Shown here one piece after another: positions 7,166-14,714 of a DNA stretch of 64,000 nt (positions within the stretch are counted from its first letter, which is position 1; each line of letters opens with the position of its first letter). A program made the translations under genes and the position numbers. The stretch is from Pseudomonas typographi. GTDB taxonomy: Bacteria; Pseudomonadota; Gammaproteobacteria; Pseudomonadales; Pseudomonadaceae. A model generated the notes under the pieces. The model ran no database searches and was not told the origin of the DNA. It saw only the letters and a list, made by a program, of their open reading frames with translations. Location of the stretch: the NCBI RefSeq assembly GCF_014694385.1, contig NZ_JAAOCA010000026.1:28965-92964 (forward strand), in the 5' to 3' direction.

Positions 7166-8061
7166 TTCTGAACCTGCGCCTTGTACTGGTTGATCTGCGC
7201 GTACAGCGGTGCGCGGTCCTTGTCGGACGTCAGGCTGGCTACCTGCTTCGAAAGGGCGTTGAGCGCCACCAGGGTGTCGTGGCTGGAAACGGTACCGGCC
7301 TGCCAGGCGTTGAAGGCGTCCGTGATCTGGTCGGCCAGGGTGGTGGCCGGTGTTGCGACCGTAGTGACCGGCACCGCGGCCGCCCCATGGCACACCGTCA
7401 GCGCGGAGAAGGTGGTCCGCCCTACCCCTGTTCCGCCGACCTTCTCCTGGCTGTAGACGCCAGCCTTGAAATACCAGGTGTCGTTGGCATATGAGGCCAT
7501 GTCGAACTGGTAACCATCGGCCGGCAGGGTGTCGTTCACCACCTGCTGGCCATTGATGAAGAACTTGGCCTTGCCGTCCTTGGAAACCTCGGCGCGGTAG
7601 GTGAATTGCTCGCCCAGTTTGTAACCGGTCAGGAGCTTGGGCTTGTCCTCTGTGCCATCGAGCTTGCGGCGCAACTGGGCGTAGATCGTCGTTCCGGTGA
7701 TCTGGATCTTCAGCGGTGGGTGGTTTCCATCGCCGTGGATCTGGCCGATGATGGCCTTCTTGCTCGCGGGCAGCTCGTCCACCGACAGCGTGGCTTCGAT
7801 GCTGTGCAGATCAGCGCTACCGGCCTTCCAATTGGCTTCCTTGTCGTCGCCATTGGCCAGCGTCTCGCGCAGCTCCGAGCGCGGGTAGGTGCTGTTCTTG
7901 GTTGATTTGATGTTTTCCCCACTCGACGGCGCGATGAAGATCAGGGCCCCATCGGACTGCCGGACGAAAAACTGATCGGTGTAGCCAGCATTGAGCGCCT
8001 TGGTCGGAATGACCTTGGCGCCGGCTGGGACGGTCAAATTCCAAAGAGAAAGGTCGATCAT
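7162..8061 (-). CDS. polysaccharide lyase family 7 alginate lyase inside prophage
   Basis: The 299-residue protein shows all three PL7 signatures: RSELRE at residues 61-66, QIH at 107-109 and YFKAGVYSQ at 197-205. Arg, Gln, His and Tyr in these motifs form the beta-elimination site that cleaves alginate. There is no signal peptide. A helical extension of about 75 residues follows the catalytic beta-jelly roll. The gene overlaps DUF1364 upstream and rusA downstream by four bases each, so it is translated as part of the phage replication operon rather than as a tail spike. The family call is firm. The biological role (attack on alginate after lysis, or host conversion) is open. Confidence 0.9.
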   Translation of the reverse strand: MIDLSLWNLTVPAGAKVIPTKALNAGYTDQFFVRQSDGALIFIAPSSGENIKSTKNSTYPRSELRETLANGDDKEANWKAGSADLHSIEATLSVDELPASKKAIIGQIHGDGNHPPLKIQITGTTIYAQLRRKLDGTEDKPKLLTGYKLGEQFTYRAEVSKDGKAKFFINGQQVVNDTLPADGYQFDMASYANDTWYFKAGVYSQEKVGGTGVGRTTFSALTVCHGAAAVPVTTVATPATTLADQITDAFNAWQAGTVSSHDTLVALNALSKQVASLTSDKDRAPLYAQINQYKAQVQK

Positions 8062-8384
8062 GCTGCCACCCCCTGCACCTTCATGAGCCCCTGGCCAATC
8101 CAGTAGGCTTGTGTTTCAGCTACGGCGCGGATCACGTCGCGCCAGTCCACCGCCACGCGCGTGCCGTCGAATGCGTTGCGGGCCCGGCCATCCAACAGGT
8201 CGTGGCAGCTCGAGCAGGCGAAACAGGCCATGTAGTCCGGGCCCTTCATCCCCATGCCCTTCTGGCCGCAGGGCACGTGGGCAAGCACGGTGGTTTCCGG
8301 GTTGCGATTGCATATGCCGTAGAAGCGCAAGGCACATTCCTGGCCCCGGGCGCTGTCGCGAAGTTTCTTGCTGACCACTTTCAT
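8058..8384 (-). CDS. DUF1364 phage nuclease-domain protein
   Basis: The 108-residue protein reads KLRDSARGQECALR near the N-terminus, then LAHVPCGQKGMGMKGPD and ACSSCHDLLDGR. These are the cysteine and histidine positions of DUF1364, an HNH-like zinc-binding family common in lambdoid recombination regions. It probably acts on DNA in replication or recombination. It overlaps ninB upstream by four bases and the alginate lyase downstream by four. Confidence 0.8.
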   Translation of the reverse strand: MKVVSKKLRDSARGQECALRFYGICNRNPETTVLAHVPCGQKGMGMKGPDYMACFACSSCHDLLDGRARNAFDGTRVAVDWRDVIRAVAETQAYWIGQGLMKVQGVAA

Positions 8385-8827
8385 GCAGCCCTCCCCCGGC
8401 GCTCGCCGTAGATCGCCATCATCAAATCGTCTGGATGCGGCAGCAGCAGTTGCAGGTGCTCCGCGCAGTAGGAATCCAGCAGCTCCAGGTAAGTGTTCAT
8501 CTGCTGGGTGTTGAACTTCCGGGTCTTTGCCCGGCCAACGCCGTACCGGGTGCCATCGGGCAATTCGACGGGGTGAACCTCGGCGGGCCAGAGCTTAGCC
8601 ACCAGGATCTCGTGCCATTCTTCGGCGCTGGCGACCTGGCCAAACGAGTCCCGCAGGTGCGCCTGGATAAGCCCGTTCCACATCCAGAGCAGGCGGTTTT
8701 GTGCATCGCTGCGCTTGTTTCGCACTTCGGTGATGGCGATTTTCCGGGGTTTGGATAGGTCCAGGCTGGTGAGGTAGCCAATCAGCCGGTTGCGATCGGA
8801 TTCGGTACGGAGCATGAGGTCAGCCAT
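8381..8827 (-). CDS. ninB: NinB recombination protein
   Basis: The 148-residue protein matches lambda NinB (Orf), which loads recombinase by interacting with SSB-coated DNA. Recognisable parts are KPRKIAITEVRNKRSDAQNRLLW, here split by a Trp-rich core, and a C-terminus with LPHPDDL and YGERRG. It starts at an ATG overlapping the stop of a short upstream membrane gene and is coupled downstream to DUF1364. Confidence 0.85.
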   Translation of the reverse strand: MADLMLRTESDRNRLIGYLTSLDLSKPRKIAITEVRNKRSDAQNRLLWMWNGLIQAHLRDSFGQVASAEEWHEILVAKLWPAEVHPVELPDGTRYGVGRAKTRKFNTQQMNTYLELLDSYCAEHLQLLLPHPDDLMMAIYGERRGRAA

Positions 8828-8981
8828 GCGCCACCCCCAGGAGCAGCCAAGGCCCTAAATAGTGCCCAAGTACCTCACCGATCATGGCGAGGATGCACAG
8901 CAAGCCCAGCGCCAGGGTCGCGAAGGCGCACACCATAGCGGCGCAGCAGCAGGCGTATTTGAGGCGGGCGTAGAAGGTCAT
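8820..8981 (-). CDS. 53-residue phage membrane peptide
   Basis: A short frame of 53 residues starts MTFYARLKYACCCAAM and contains a long hydrophobic stretch (FATLALGLLCILAMIGEVLG), so it is probably a single-span membrane peptide. Its ATG overlaps the stop of the upstream gene (ATGA) and its own stop overlaps the ninB start, which supports translation as part of the operon. No family is recognised. Confidence 0.5.
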   Translation of the reverse strand: MTFYARLKYACCCAAMVCAFATLALGLLCILAMIGEVLGHYLGPWLLLGVAHG

Positions 8982-9763
8982 GCCGCACCTCGCTTGGCGT
9001 TCAGCTCGGCGAGCGCGGCACGTAGTTGGCGCTTGCGCAGGTAGGTGTCCACTAGGTCGGCCTGGGCTTTCTTGCGGCGCGCCTCTTCGGCCAGCGCCTT
9101 GCCCTTGGCTATTTCTTCCCGCACGGCTTGAAGCTTTTCGCGCACCGCCGGCGATGCGGGGCGCACCTCTCCGCTCAACAGGCCAGCAATGGCGCCGCCG
9201 TCCTGCGTGACAGGAGCGATGCTCATGTCAGCCAAGTACTTCGTGGCGCGCTCTGGCGGGAGCAGTTGCATGCGCACAGCGGTTTCGATGGCCAGGACGC
9301 GGCCGGCTGGATCGAAACCTAACGAGACGTCCCAGCGAGCTGGCTTGGCTTCAGCGCGAGCCTGTGTAACCAGGCGTTCGTAAGCGCTCATGAATGCCAT
9401 ACGAGCGCCCACCTTGTCGCCGGCCTGGAGGATTGGGTCGGAAGCGTTCATGGCCACGCGGATTTCTTCGGTCAGCACCACGGTTTGGTATTCGTCCGAG
9501 GCGGTTAGCGCGATTGCCCATGCTTCGTCCTTGCCCGGCCGGCCGTCGGCGGCTTGAATGCGCTGTAGGATCGCCGCCAGCGTGAGGCGCCCCGATAACT
9601 CTCGGCGGCAGGCCCGGAGCGCATTGGCGATGGCGGCCGGCTCATGCTCTGCCAGATCCTCGGCCATCAACTGCGCCGCGTTGGCGCTGATCGTCTGCCC
9701 GAGCGTTTCGGCGGTCGCACAGATAGCCCCGGCCAACTCTGCAATTTCGTCAGAGGAAAGCAT
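8978..9763 (-). CDS. phage replication-region protein, possible helicase loader
   Basis: The 261-residue, mostly helical protein starts MLSSDEIAELAGAICATAET. It has a charged, probably coiled C-terminal third (EKLQAVREEIAKGKALAEEARRKK is the core of it). GGGGG lies eight bases before the ATG at 9763, which favours this start. It follows the O-like gene with a short overlap, the place of the helicase loader (P) in lambdoid phages. That function is inferred from position only. Confidence 0.5.
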   Translation of the reverse strand: MLSSDEIAELAGAICATAETLGQTISANAAQLMAEDLAEHEPAAIANALRACRRELSGRLTLAAILQRIQAADGRPGKDEAWAIALTASDEYQTVVLTEEIRVAMNASDPILQAGDKVGARMAFMSAYERLVTQARAEAKPARWDVSLGFDPAGRVLAIETAVRMQLLPPERATKYLADMSIAPVTQDGGAIAGLLSGEVRPASPAVREKLQAVREEIAKGKALAEEARRKKAQADLVDTYLRKRQLRAALAELNAKRGAA

Positions 9764-10763
9764 TGCGAATACCCCCGGCACGGATGTTTTGGGCGGCCTG
9801 CTTGGCGGCGTTGAGATTGGCTTGGGTGTCCTCGATCTGGCGGGCCGTGCGGGCGTTCATCTGCCGGCCGGTGGCCCACTGCGTGTGATACGCCTCGGCC
9901 TTGGCCAACAGGTCGCCGATGCTGTGGCACCCGTTGATCAATCGGGAATCGTTGATGGTCAGGAAGTAGGCCGCGACGTGGTGGGCGACATCAGCGCCGA
10001 GCCGGTCAACGAGTTGGCCAAGCTGGCCACCAGCCTTGGCGTTCCAGACCGGCCAGGCTTCGTAGCGCTTGCGGTAAGCCATGGCGTAGTTGGCCCAGGC
10101 CTTGAACGTCTTGCAGGTTTGGTCTTTCGGGCCTGGCATGTCATCGGGGATGGCACACCGCGGCGCATCGTTCTGCGCGACCAGGGCCAGCGCGGCAGGT
10201 TGCGGCGGCGCAGCCGGGGCTTCCTGCAAACTGTGACTGGTATCCTGATTGGTACCCTGATCACTGGTATCCTGATTGGTACCCTGATCACTGGTATCCT
10301 GATTTGTCGGAGATTTTTCCGACCCTGGATCGGATTTTTTTCCGACCTTGCTCGGATATTTTTCCGAGGTAGATCGGATTTTTTTCCGAGGTGCATCGGA
10401 TTTTTTTCCGACCCTTCCCGCGTTAGAGGTCGGATATTTTTCCGACCCATCCTGCTTGCGGTTCCACTGCTTGCCCTTCTCGGTAAGACGCACCAGGGTG
10501 ACGCTGGCGGTGCTAGAAAGCATGATCAGACCGGCTTGAGCCAGCGCCTTCAGCATGCGGTAGGCGGTGTCGGGCTTGTCGGTCAGCAGCGGTAACTCGT
10601 CGATGATCTTGCCCTTGCTCAGGGCATAGAAAGTGCCCTGCTCGGTACGCATGGGCTTGGCCCAGCTCGGCGCCTCGTAGACGAACGCGAACAGCAGCGC
10701 TTGCTGGGCATTGAGCCCCCACTCAAGCGCCTTGGCTTGATTGATCGTTACGGTGAACTGCAT
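9750..10763 (-). CDS. phage replication initiator, lambda O-like, containing iterons
   Basis: The 337-residue protein starts MQFTVTINQAKALEWGLN. Its N-terminal part (residues 1-110) looks like a winged-helix DNA-binding domain (GKIIDELPLLTDKPDTAYRMLKAL in the middle, then a LIMLSS wing). A low-complexity linker of repeated SEKYP and GKKSD segments and NQDTSDQGT units follows, then a C-terminal domain likely to contact the helicase loader. The repeats in the linker are the translation of the iteron array at 10307-10445. This is the same arrangement as lambda O with its internal ori. An in-frame start 20 codons upstream has no support. Confidence 0.7.
   Translation of the reverse strand: MQFTVTINQAKALEWGLNAQQALLFAFVYEAPSWAKPMRTEQGTFYALSKGKIIDELPLLTDKPDTAYRMLKALAQAGLIMLSSTASVTLVRLTEKGKQWNRKQDGSEKYPTSNAGRVGKKSDAPRKKIRSTSEKYPSKVGKKSDPGSEKSPTNQDTSDQGTNQDTSDQGTNQDTSHSLQEAPAAPPQPAALALVAQNDAPRCAIPDDMPGPKDQTCKTFKAWANYAMAYRKRYEAWPVWNAKAGGQLGQLVDRLGADVAHHVAAYFLTINDSRLINGCHSIGDLLAKAEAYHTQWATGRQMNARTARQIEDTQANLNAAKQAAQNIRAGGIRNAFL
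10236..10305. repeat. 27-bp tandem repeat, about 2.6 copies
   Basis: Two exact copies of a 27-base unit (10236-10262 and 10263-10289) and a partial third copy lie directly beside the iterons. They encode NQDTSDQGT units in the O-like protein. The unit contains GGTATCCTGAT and GGTACCCTGAT, so it is itself internally duplicated. Confidence 0.9.
10307..10445. repeat. six palindromic iterons, probable phage replication origin
   Basis: Six 16-base copies of TCGGAWWTTTTTCCGA start at 10307, 10330, 10352, 10374, 10396 and 10430. Spacing is 23, 22, 22, 22 and 34 bases, so the first five repeat about every two helical turns. Each copy is an inverted repeat TCGGA/TCCGA around an AT-rich core. The array lies within the O-like gene, as the lambda origin lies within O. 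Binding by the O-like protein is inferred. Confidence 0.8.
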
Positions 10764-10917
10764 GATCAATGGGGCTCCATTTGGCCGATGGCCTGTGTTC
10801 TTGCTGGCCAGCGTTGCGGCCAAGTGCAGTGAGCAGATTCGGCCGGGTCAGCCTGGGGGTTGTGCGTTCGGTTTCCAGTTGCCATAATCGGCCTCGATGA
10901 TTTGCTGTAACGAATGA

Positions 10918-10942
10918 GCCGCCCTGCCAGGCGGCTTTTCTT
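10918..10942 (+). terminator. Rho-independent terminator with no upstream plus-strand gene
   Basis: A perfect 6-bp stem GCCGCC/GGCGGC with a six-base loop is followed by TTTTCTTT on the plus strand. The DNA to its left is the minus-strand replication gene, so the gene it once terminated is missing or lies elsewhere. Confidence 0.65.
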
Positions 10943-11027
10943 TGCCTGAAATTCAGGCGTTATGGGTGTCCGGCGTATCCGCGACAGCTTTTGGCTTCCA
11001 CACGAAAAGGCCCAGGAGGCCGGACAG

Positions 11028-11534
11028 ATGAAATTGGATAGAAGGCTCCAGAAGCGAATCTTGGAGGCCGCAGCGGAGGCGTATCCGTTTCCTGCTCCGC
11101 ACGGCCTGTACATCGAGCTTGGGGCGGCAGAGACCAAGGAAAGGGTTGACGCGAACCTCTTCTACTTGGCGGAGCACGGACTCATCAGAAAATGCATTGA
11201 GCTCACTAGCGATGGGTTCGCTCTTCCAACCAGCAATGGCATTCAGTGCACAAAGTCCGGAATGGACTTCCTGGCCGATGACGGAGGGCTTAGCGCAGTC
11301 CTTGGAGTGGTCACGATCAAGATTCATGAGGACACCCTCCGCGAGCTGCTGGAGAGAAAGATTCGTGACAGCGATATCCAGCCGGAAGAGAAGAATCGCC
11401 TCGCTCAACGGCTGAAAGGACTCTCTGCCGAGGCCATAAAACACCTGACATTGAAATTATTGGATGAGGGGGTTGGGCATCTGCCGGAAGCAGTTGCGCT
11501 AATTGGTAAGTACCTTCACCAACTCCCCCTATGA
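11028..11534 (+). CDS. conserved hypothetical protein with winged-helix-like N-terminus
   Basis: The 168-residue protein starts MKLDRRLQKRILEAAAEAYP after a GGAGG nine bases upstream. Residues 1-85 alternate helices and a short strand segment in the way of winged-helix proteins (YFLAEHGLI-like turn), and the C-terminal half is helical (TLRELLERKIRDSDI followed by LAQRLKGLSAEAIKHL). I do not know its function. It is the only complete plus-strand gene in the attachment-end part of the prophage. Confidence 0.6.
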   Translation: MKLDRRLQKRILEAAAEAYPFPAPHGLYIELGAAETKERVDANLFYLAEHGLIRKCIELTSDGFALPTSNGIQCTKSGMDFLADDGGLSAVLGVVTIKIHEDTLRELLERKIRDSDIQPEEKNRLAQRLKGLSAEAIKHLTLKLLDEGVGHLPEAVALIGKYLHQLPL

Positions 11535-11724
11535 CGTCCACCTTTGCCAATTCAAATTTGGCGTAGCCAATTTTTGAACGCTGGCCGCCCGCATAGCCCC
11601 ACAACTCAAGCCAAAATGCTGGAATGTCCAAGCCGAGGATGGATGGAATAATTTCAGTGCTATCGGGGCTGCAACGGCCCGCGATAGAGACCTGCACGAC
11701 TTGGTTCTGAGTTAGCCGCATCAC
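11317..11724 (-). CDS. uncertain minus-strand frame, possibly truncated phage gene
   Basis: A 135-codon frame starts MRLTQNQVVQVSIAGRC at an ATG overlapping the upstream stop (TGATG). Its first 60 codons fill the otherwise empty stretch 11535-11721. The rest is antisense to the gene at 11028, so one of the two is not translated over its whole length. Most likely this is the start of a phage gene cut by a rearrangement. No family is recognised. Confidence 0.3.
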   Translation of the reverse strand: MMRLTQNQVVQVSIAGRCSPDSTEIIPSILGLDIPAFWLELWGYAGGQRSKIGYAKFELAKVDVIGGVGEGTYQLAQLLPADAQPPHPIISMSGVLWPRQRVLSAVERGDSSLPAGYRCHESFSPAARGGCPHES

Positions 11725-11945
11725 GCCCGCGCCTTGTGCAGTTCAATCACCGCACCGATAGCCTCAAGGCTCGCCGACATGTACTTGGCGTGCAGGGAAC
11801 GGATCTTCTTGGCCTCTGCTGCATCGATCTCCCCGTCTTCCAGGGCGTGGGCCACCATCTGGTCGAGAGCGCCACGCTGGGCAGATGCGTTCAGCGAGCG
11901 CTGGTACAGATCGACGTTGTCCAGTTCCGCCGCATCCCCACCCAA
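11721..11945 (-). pseudogene. C-terminal piece of a phage protein next to the integrase remnant
   Basis: The 74-residue frame starts at a TTG and reads GGDAAELDNVDLYQRSLNA onward, then an acidic helix (HALEDGEIDAAEAKK). It looks like the C-terminal half of a larger phage regulatory protein of the kind found beside the immunity region. No usable start or N-terminal DNA-binding part is present; the sequence upstream changes abruptly into the integrase remnant at about 11945. It is called as a remnant on that basis. Confidence 0.45.
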
Positions 11946-12329
11946 AAACGGCTGCGTATTCGCTTGATGGTAGATGGTGCGGCAACTGGTCTTGGCTCGT
12001 TTATCGACGGTTTGATGGAGCGTAGGGCACTGAAGGGAATAAAGAACTCTGCGCTGATAACGAATGAGTCGGGCTTGCGCATGAGCTACCCGATGCTTCG
12101 CAACCGGTGGGATGAAGCCAGGGCCAAGGCTGCTGCATTAGCCGACGAGAATGGCGACAGTGCCTTGGCTGCGAAAATCAGAGGCTTCAGGTTCGCCGAC
12201 ATACGCCCGAAGGCCGCCAGCGAAATCGAGGATATAACTCATGCAAGCCGCCTGCTCGGACACTCTAAGGAGTCCATGACAAAGCAGGTTTACCGGCGGG
12301 TAGGCGAAATAGTCAGGCCCACCAAATAG
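11945..12329 (+). pseudogene. int: truncated tyrosine-recombinase integrase, C-terminal part only
   Basis: About 127 codons read TQKRLRIRLMVDG, then FRFADIRPKAASEIED, LLGHSKESMTKQVYRRVG and a short tail. These are the second Arg box (here with Phe-Ala in place of the usual His-x-Leu), the LLGH box with His, and the nucleophile Tyr of phage integrases. The N-terminal core-binding domain and the first catalytic Arg are absent, and the sequence left of about 11945 belongs to another gene. It ends 100 bases from tRNA-Cys, so it is the remnant of the integrase that used that tRNA as attachment site. Confidence 0.75.
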
Positions 12330-12390
12330 CAGGCTTTGCGGAAATGGTTTCATATCATGCGGAAATGATCGGCATTTTGTCGTCCCAATA

Positions 12391-12422
12391 AAAAACCCCG
12401 CAGACGTTAATCTACGGGGTCT
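12391..12422 (-). terminator. terminator of the tRNA-Cys transcript
   Basis: A hairpin with stem ACCCCG/CGGGGT extended by CAGA/TCTA is followed on the minus strand by a T run. It lies eight bases downstream of tRNA-Cys. Confidence 0.75.
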
Positions 12423-12429
12423 TAAGGGG

Positions 12430-12503
12430 TGGAGGCCGAGGTCGGAATCGAACCGGCGTAGACGGATTTGCAATCCGCTGCATAACCACTTTGCTACTCG
12501 GCC
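12430..12503 (-). tRNA. tRNA-Cys (GCA), prophage attachment site
   Basis: The 74-base minus-strand sequence folds into a cloverleaf. The acceptor stem is GGCCGAG/CTCGGCC, the anticodon loop holds ATTGCAAA, the T-loop is GTTCGATTC and CCA is encoded. The anticodon GCA reads Cys codons. The integrase remnant lies just beyond the 3' end, so this end is the probable att site. Confidence 0.93.
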
Positions 12504-13020
12504 CCTGAACAGCAGGCATAACACCTGATGCTTTTTAAACTAGCATAAGGGCGGGACCGGACTCCAAGCTCTAACCAATTGATTAAAAAAGGATTTTCCG
12601 CCACCCCAGCGCAGGAATGGACGCAATTCTGGACTGGTTCGGCTGGCCTGTCAACAGCTGGGAGAAAAATGTACCGGTTGGCACCTCTGCCGACCCACTG
12701 CCCTTTCGCAATGGGAGGGCCAGATCGCCTGAAATGACCGATGCCATGATGAGCATCTGGCCTGGCCCCAGCGCACCGCTGCTTTCGTTTTGCTTAAGCT
12801 CTGCTTCGTTAAGCCGTAACTTACCGGCCATGCAAATTTCTCTATGCTCTGCTTGCATAAACGCCGCTCAGTCCACCTGGCGATCTGAACCCGGGATATG
12901 AGCGCGAATAATGAATGGCGGGTAAACGCACCCCATCGCCACACCTTGATCGGCATCACACCTTGAGCCTGCTAACGCTACGCCACGTTGTTCCCACATT
13001 AGCCAGTAACGAGGTGCGCT
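12504..13020. other. intergenic region between tRNA-Cys and the ABC operon
   Basis: No convincing gene is seen. A minus-strand frame of 91 codons (12583-12858) has a weak start and no recognisable family. The plus strand should carry the promoter of the transporter operon, but I cannot pick a clear -35/-10 pair. GAGGTGCG just before 13021 is the ribosome-binding site of the first gene. Confidence 0.5.
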
Positions 13021-13830
13021 TTGAACCCTTCGACTATCGGTTTCGCCCTGTTCGCCAGCCTGTTTTTTTCCACAACCGTAGCCTCGGCTGAACAGCTTGT
13101 TTTTGGCAATGAAGGAAGCTACCCGCCCTTCAGCTTGGTAGACGCATCGGGCAAGCTGACGGGTGTCGAACCTGAACTGGCGCGGGAAATGTGCAAGCGC
13201 ATGAAGGCCGACTGCGAGATCGTGGTCATGGATTTCAAGGCCCTCATACCCGCCTTGCTTGCCAAGAAACTCGATGGGGTTACCACCCAGATCAAGCCTC
13301 TGCCCGAGCGCAAAGAGAAAGCGCTTTTCGGTATGCCGATCGTCTATAACCCGGACTCCTATATCGTGCGGGCCGACAGCCATTACCAGTTCACCAAAAC
13401 GGGCCTGCAGGGCGTTCGCTTCGGTATTCAACGTGGCTCTGCCCAATCGCGCTATCTGACCGAACACTTTGGCGACGCGATTCAGTTGACCAATTACGAC
13501 AACCCCGACCAGATCCGCCTTGACCTGCTTGCGGGCAGGATCGATGCGACGCTGGGGCCAAAAATCAACTGGACCCTGGAATTGATCAGCAAACCCGAGG
13601 GCAAGGACTGGAAACTCGATGGCGGTGAACTCTGGACCGGTGACCCGTCCATTCCCGAGGCCGAGCGTGGGTCGAGCTGGATCGTGCGCAAAGACAACCC
13701 CGAGCTCGTCAAAAGAATGAATGAAGCGCTGGCCTCGATGCTCGCCGATTGTACGTTCACGCACATCCGCGAGCGCTTTATCCCGGTCGCGATCGTTCCG
13801 GCTGAGAGCGCCTGTACCAAGCCGTCCTGA
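13021..13830 (+). CDS. ABC transporter periplasmic substrate-binding protein, HisJ/ArgT-like
   Basis: The 269-residue protein has a signal peptide (residues 1-23, ending VASA) and the polar-amino-acid binding fold (YPPFSLVDASGKLTGVEPEL). It uses a TTG start behind GAGGTG. The Arg that holds the ligand alpha-carboxylate in HisJ is present (about Arg97 in PLPERKEK). The Asp that binds the alpha-amino group is replaced: the HisJ LQDE segment reads LGPK at about 178-181. This suggests a ligand without a normal amino group, possibly a dicarboxylate. It is the first gene of a five-gene operon with two permeases, an ATPase and a racemase-superfamily enzyme. Confidence 0.85.
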   Translation: MNPSTIGFALFASLFFSTTVASAEQLVFGNEGSYPPFSLVDASGKLTGVEPELAREMCKRMKADCEIVVMDFKALIPALLAKKLDGVTTQIKPLPERKEKALFGMPIVYNPDSYIVRADSHYQFTKTGLQGVRFGIQRGSAQSRYLTEHFGDAIQLTNYDNPDQIRLDLLAGRIDATLGPKINWTLELISKPEGKDWKLDGGELWTGDPSIPEAERGSSWIVRKDNPELVKRMNEALASMLADCTFTHIRERFIPVAIVPAESACTKPS

Positions 13831-13844
13831 GCAGGGGAATCACC

Positions 13845-14588
13845 ATGTTGGGACTGCTGAGCTGGGGCGACACCGGATACGGTGACGAGCTGTTCTTTGG
13901 CGCCGGGGTGACGATCAAGGTCGCCGTGCTCGGCTATATGATTGCATTAAGCCTGGGTACAGCCATCGCCCTTGTGACGCTGAACCCACGGGGCTGGCGC
14001 TGGCGTTGTTGGCGTGTCTATGCCTCGCTGTTCATGGGGGTGCCGGCCTTATTGGTAGCGTTTTTGTTGTATTACGGTGGTAGCGAAATCATTACCTCGC
14101 TGTTCGGGGCACTGGGTATGCGAGTGAATATCGACGTGACACCGACCGCGGCGGGGGTCACCGCGCTCGGCCTGGTTTACAGCGCCTATCTCGCCGAGTT
14201 GATCAGAAGCACCATTCGCTCATTGCCTCAGGGGCAGTTCGAAGCCAGCGCCATGCTGTTGATCCCGCGCCGGAAAATGTGGACCCAGATCGTTTTTCCA
14301 CAAACGATACGCTTGGCGCTGCCCGGCCTGACCAATATGTGGATTGTCGTACTTAAAGACACCGCATTGATCTCCCTGGTCGGCATCAAAGAAGTAATCG
14401 CCCAAGCCAAGATGGCCGCGGGCAATACGAAAGAACCCTTTCTTTTTTACTGTGCGGTGTCCTTGTTCTTCCTGGCCTTTAGCCTGGTTACAGTTTGGAT
14501 GATCGGCCGACTAGACCGGCGCAAAGGCTACGGCAAGGTCGCCGTGAAATCGGTACCCGCCCCTGCCTTGTTGCATCGAGAATCCTGA
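13845..14588 (+). CDS. ABC transporter permease, HisQ/HisM family
   Basis: The 247-residue inner-membrane protein has about five hydrophobic segments and the EAA loop typical of amino-acid permeases (LPQGQFEASAMLL followed by a W-Q-IVFPQ segment), which contacts the ATPase. It follows the binding-protein gene after 14 bases with AGGGGAA as ribosome-binding site. Together with the permease at 15481 it should form the heterodimeric channel. Confidence 0.88.
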   Translation: MLGLLSWGDTGYGDELFFGAGVTIKVAVLGYMIALSLGTAIALVTLNPRGWRWRCWRVYASLFMGVPALLVAFLLYYGGSEIITSLFGALGMRVNIDVTPTAAGVTALGLVYSAYLAELIRSTIRSLPQGQFEASAMLLIPRRKMWTQIVFPQTIRLALPGLTNMWIVVLKDTALISLVGIKEVIAQAKMAAGNTKEPFLFYCAVSLFFLAFSLVTVWMIGRLDRRKGYGKVAVKSVPAPALLHRES

Positions 14589-14714
14589 GCCACAAGCCAG
14601 GGATTGCCGACTGGCCGTAACGGGGTAAACCGATAATTATCCCTGCGGCGACGGCCCTCCACACACACGAACAAACAGTAAATATTAATAACTTAACAAT
14701 ATGAGGATTTATCG

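Noticed and set aside
10236..10445. Regularly spaced repeats suggesting a CRISPR array
   Set aside because: The repeats are 16 or 27 bases, lie inside a coding gene, have nearly fixed short spacers and no cas genes nearby; a phage origin fits better.
12583..12858. A 91-codon minus-strand frame between tRNA-Cys and the ABC operon
   Set aside because: It has no clear ribosome-binding site and no recognisable domain.
12868..13764. A 298-codon minus-strand frame over the substrate-binding protein gene
   Set aside because: The plus-strand gene has a signal peptide and a full binding-protein fold; the antisense frame has no recognisable family.
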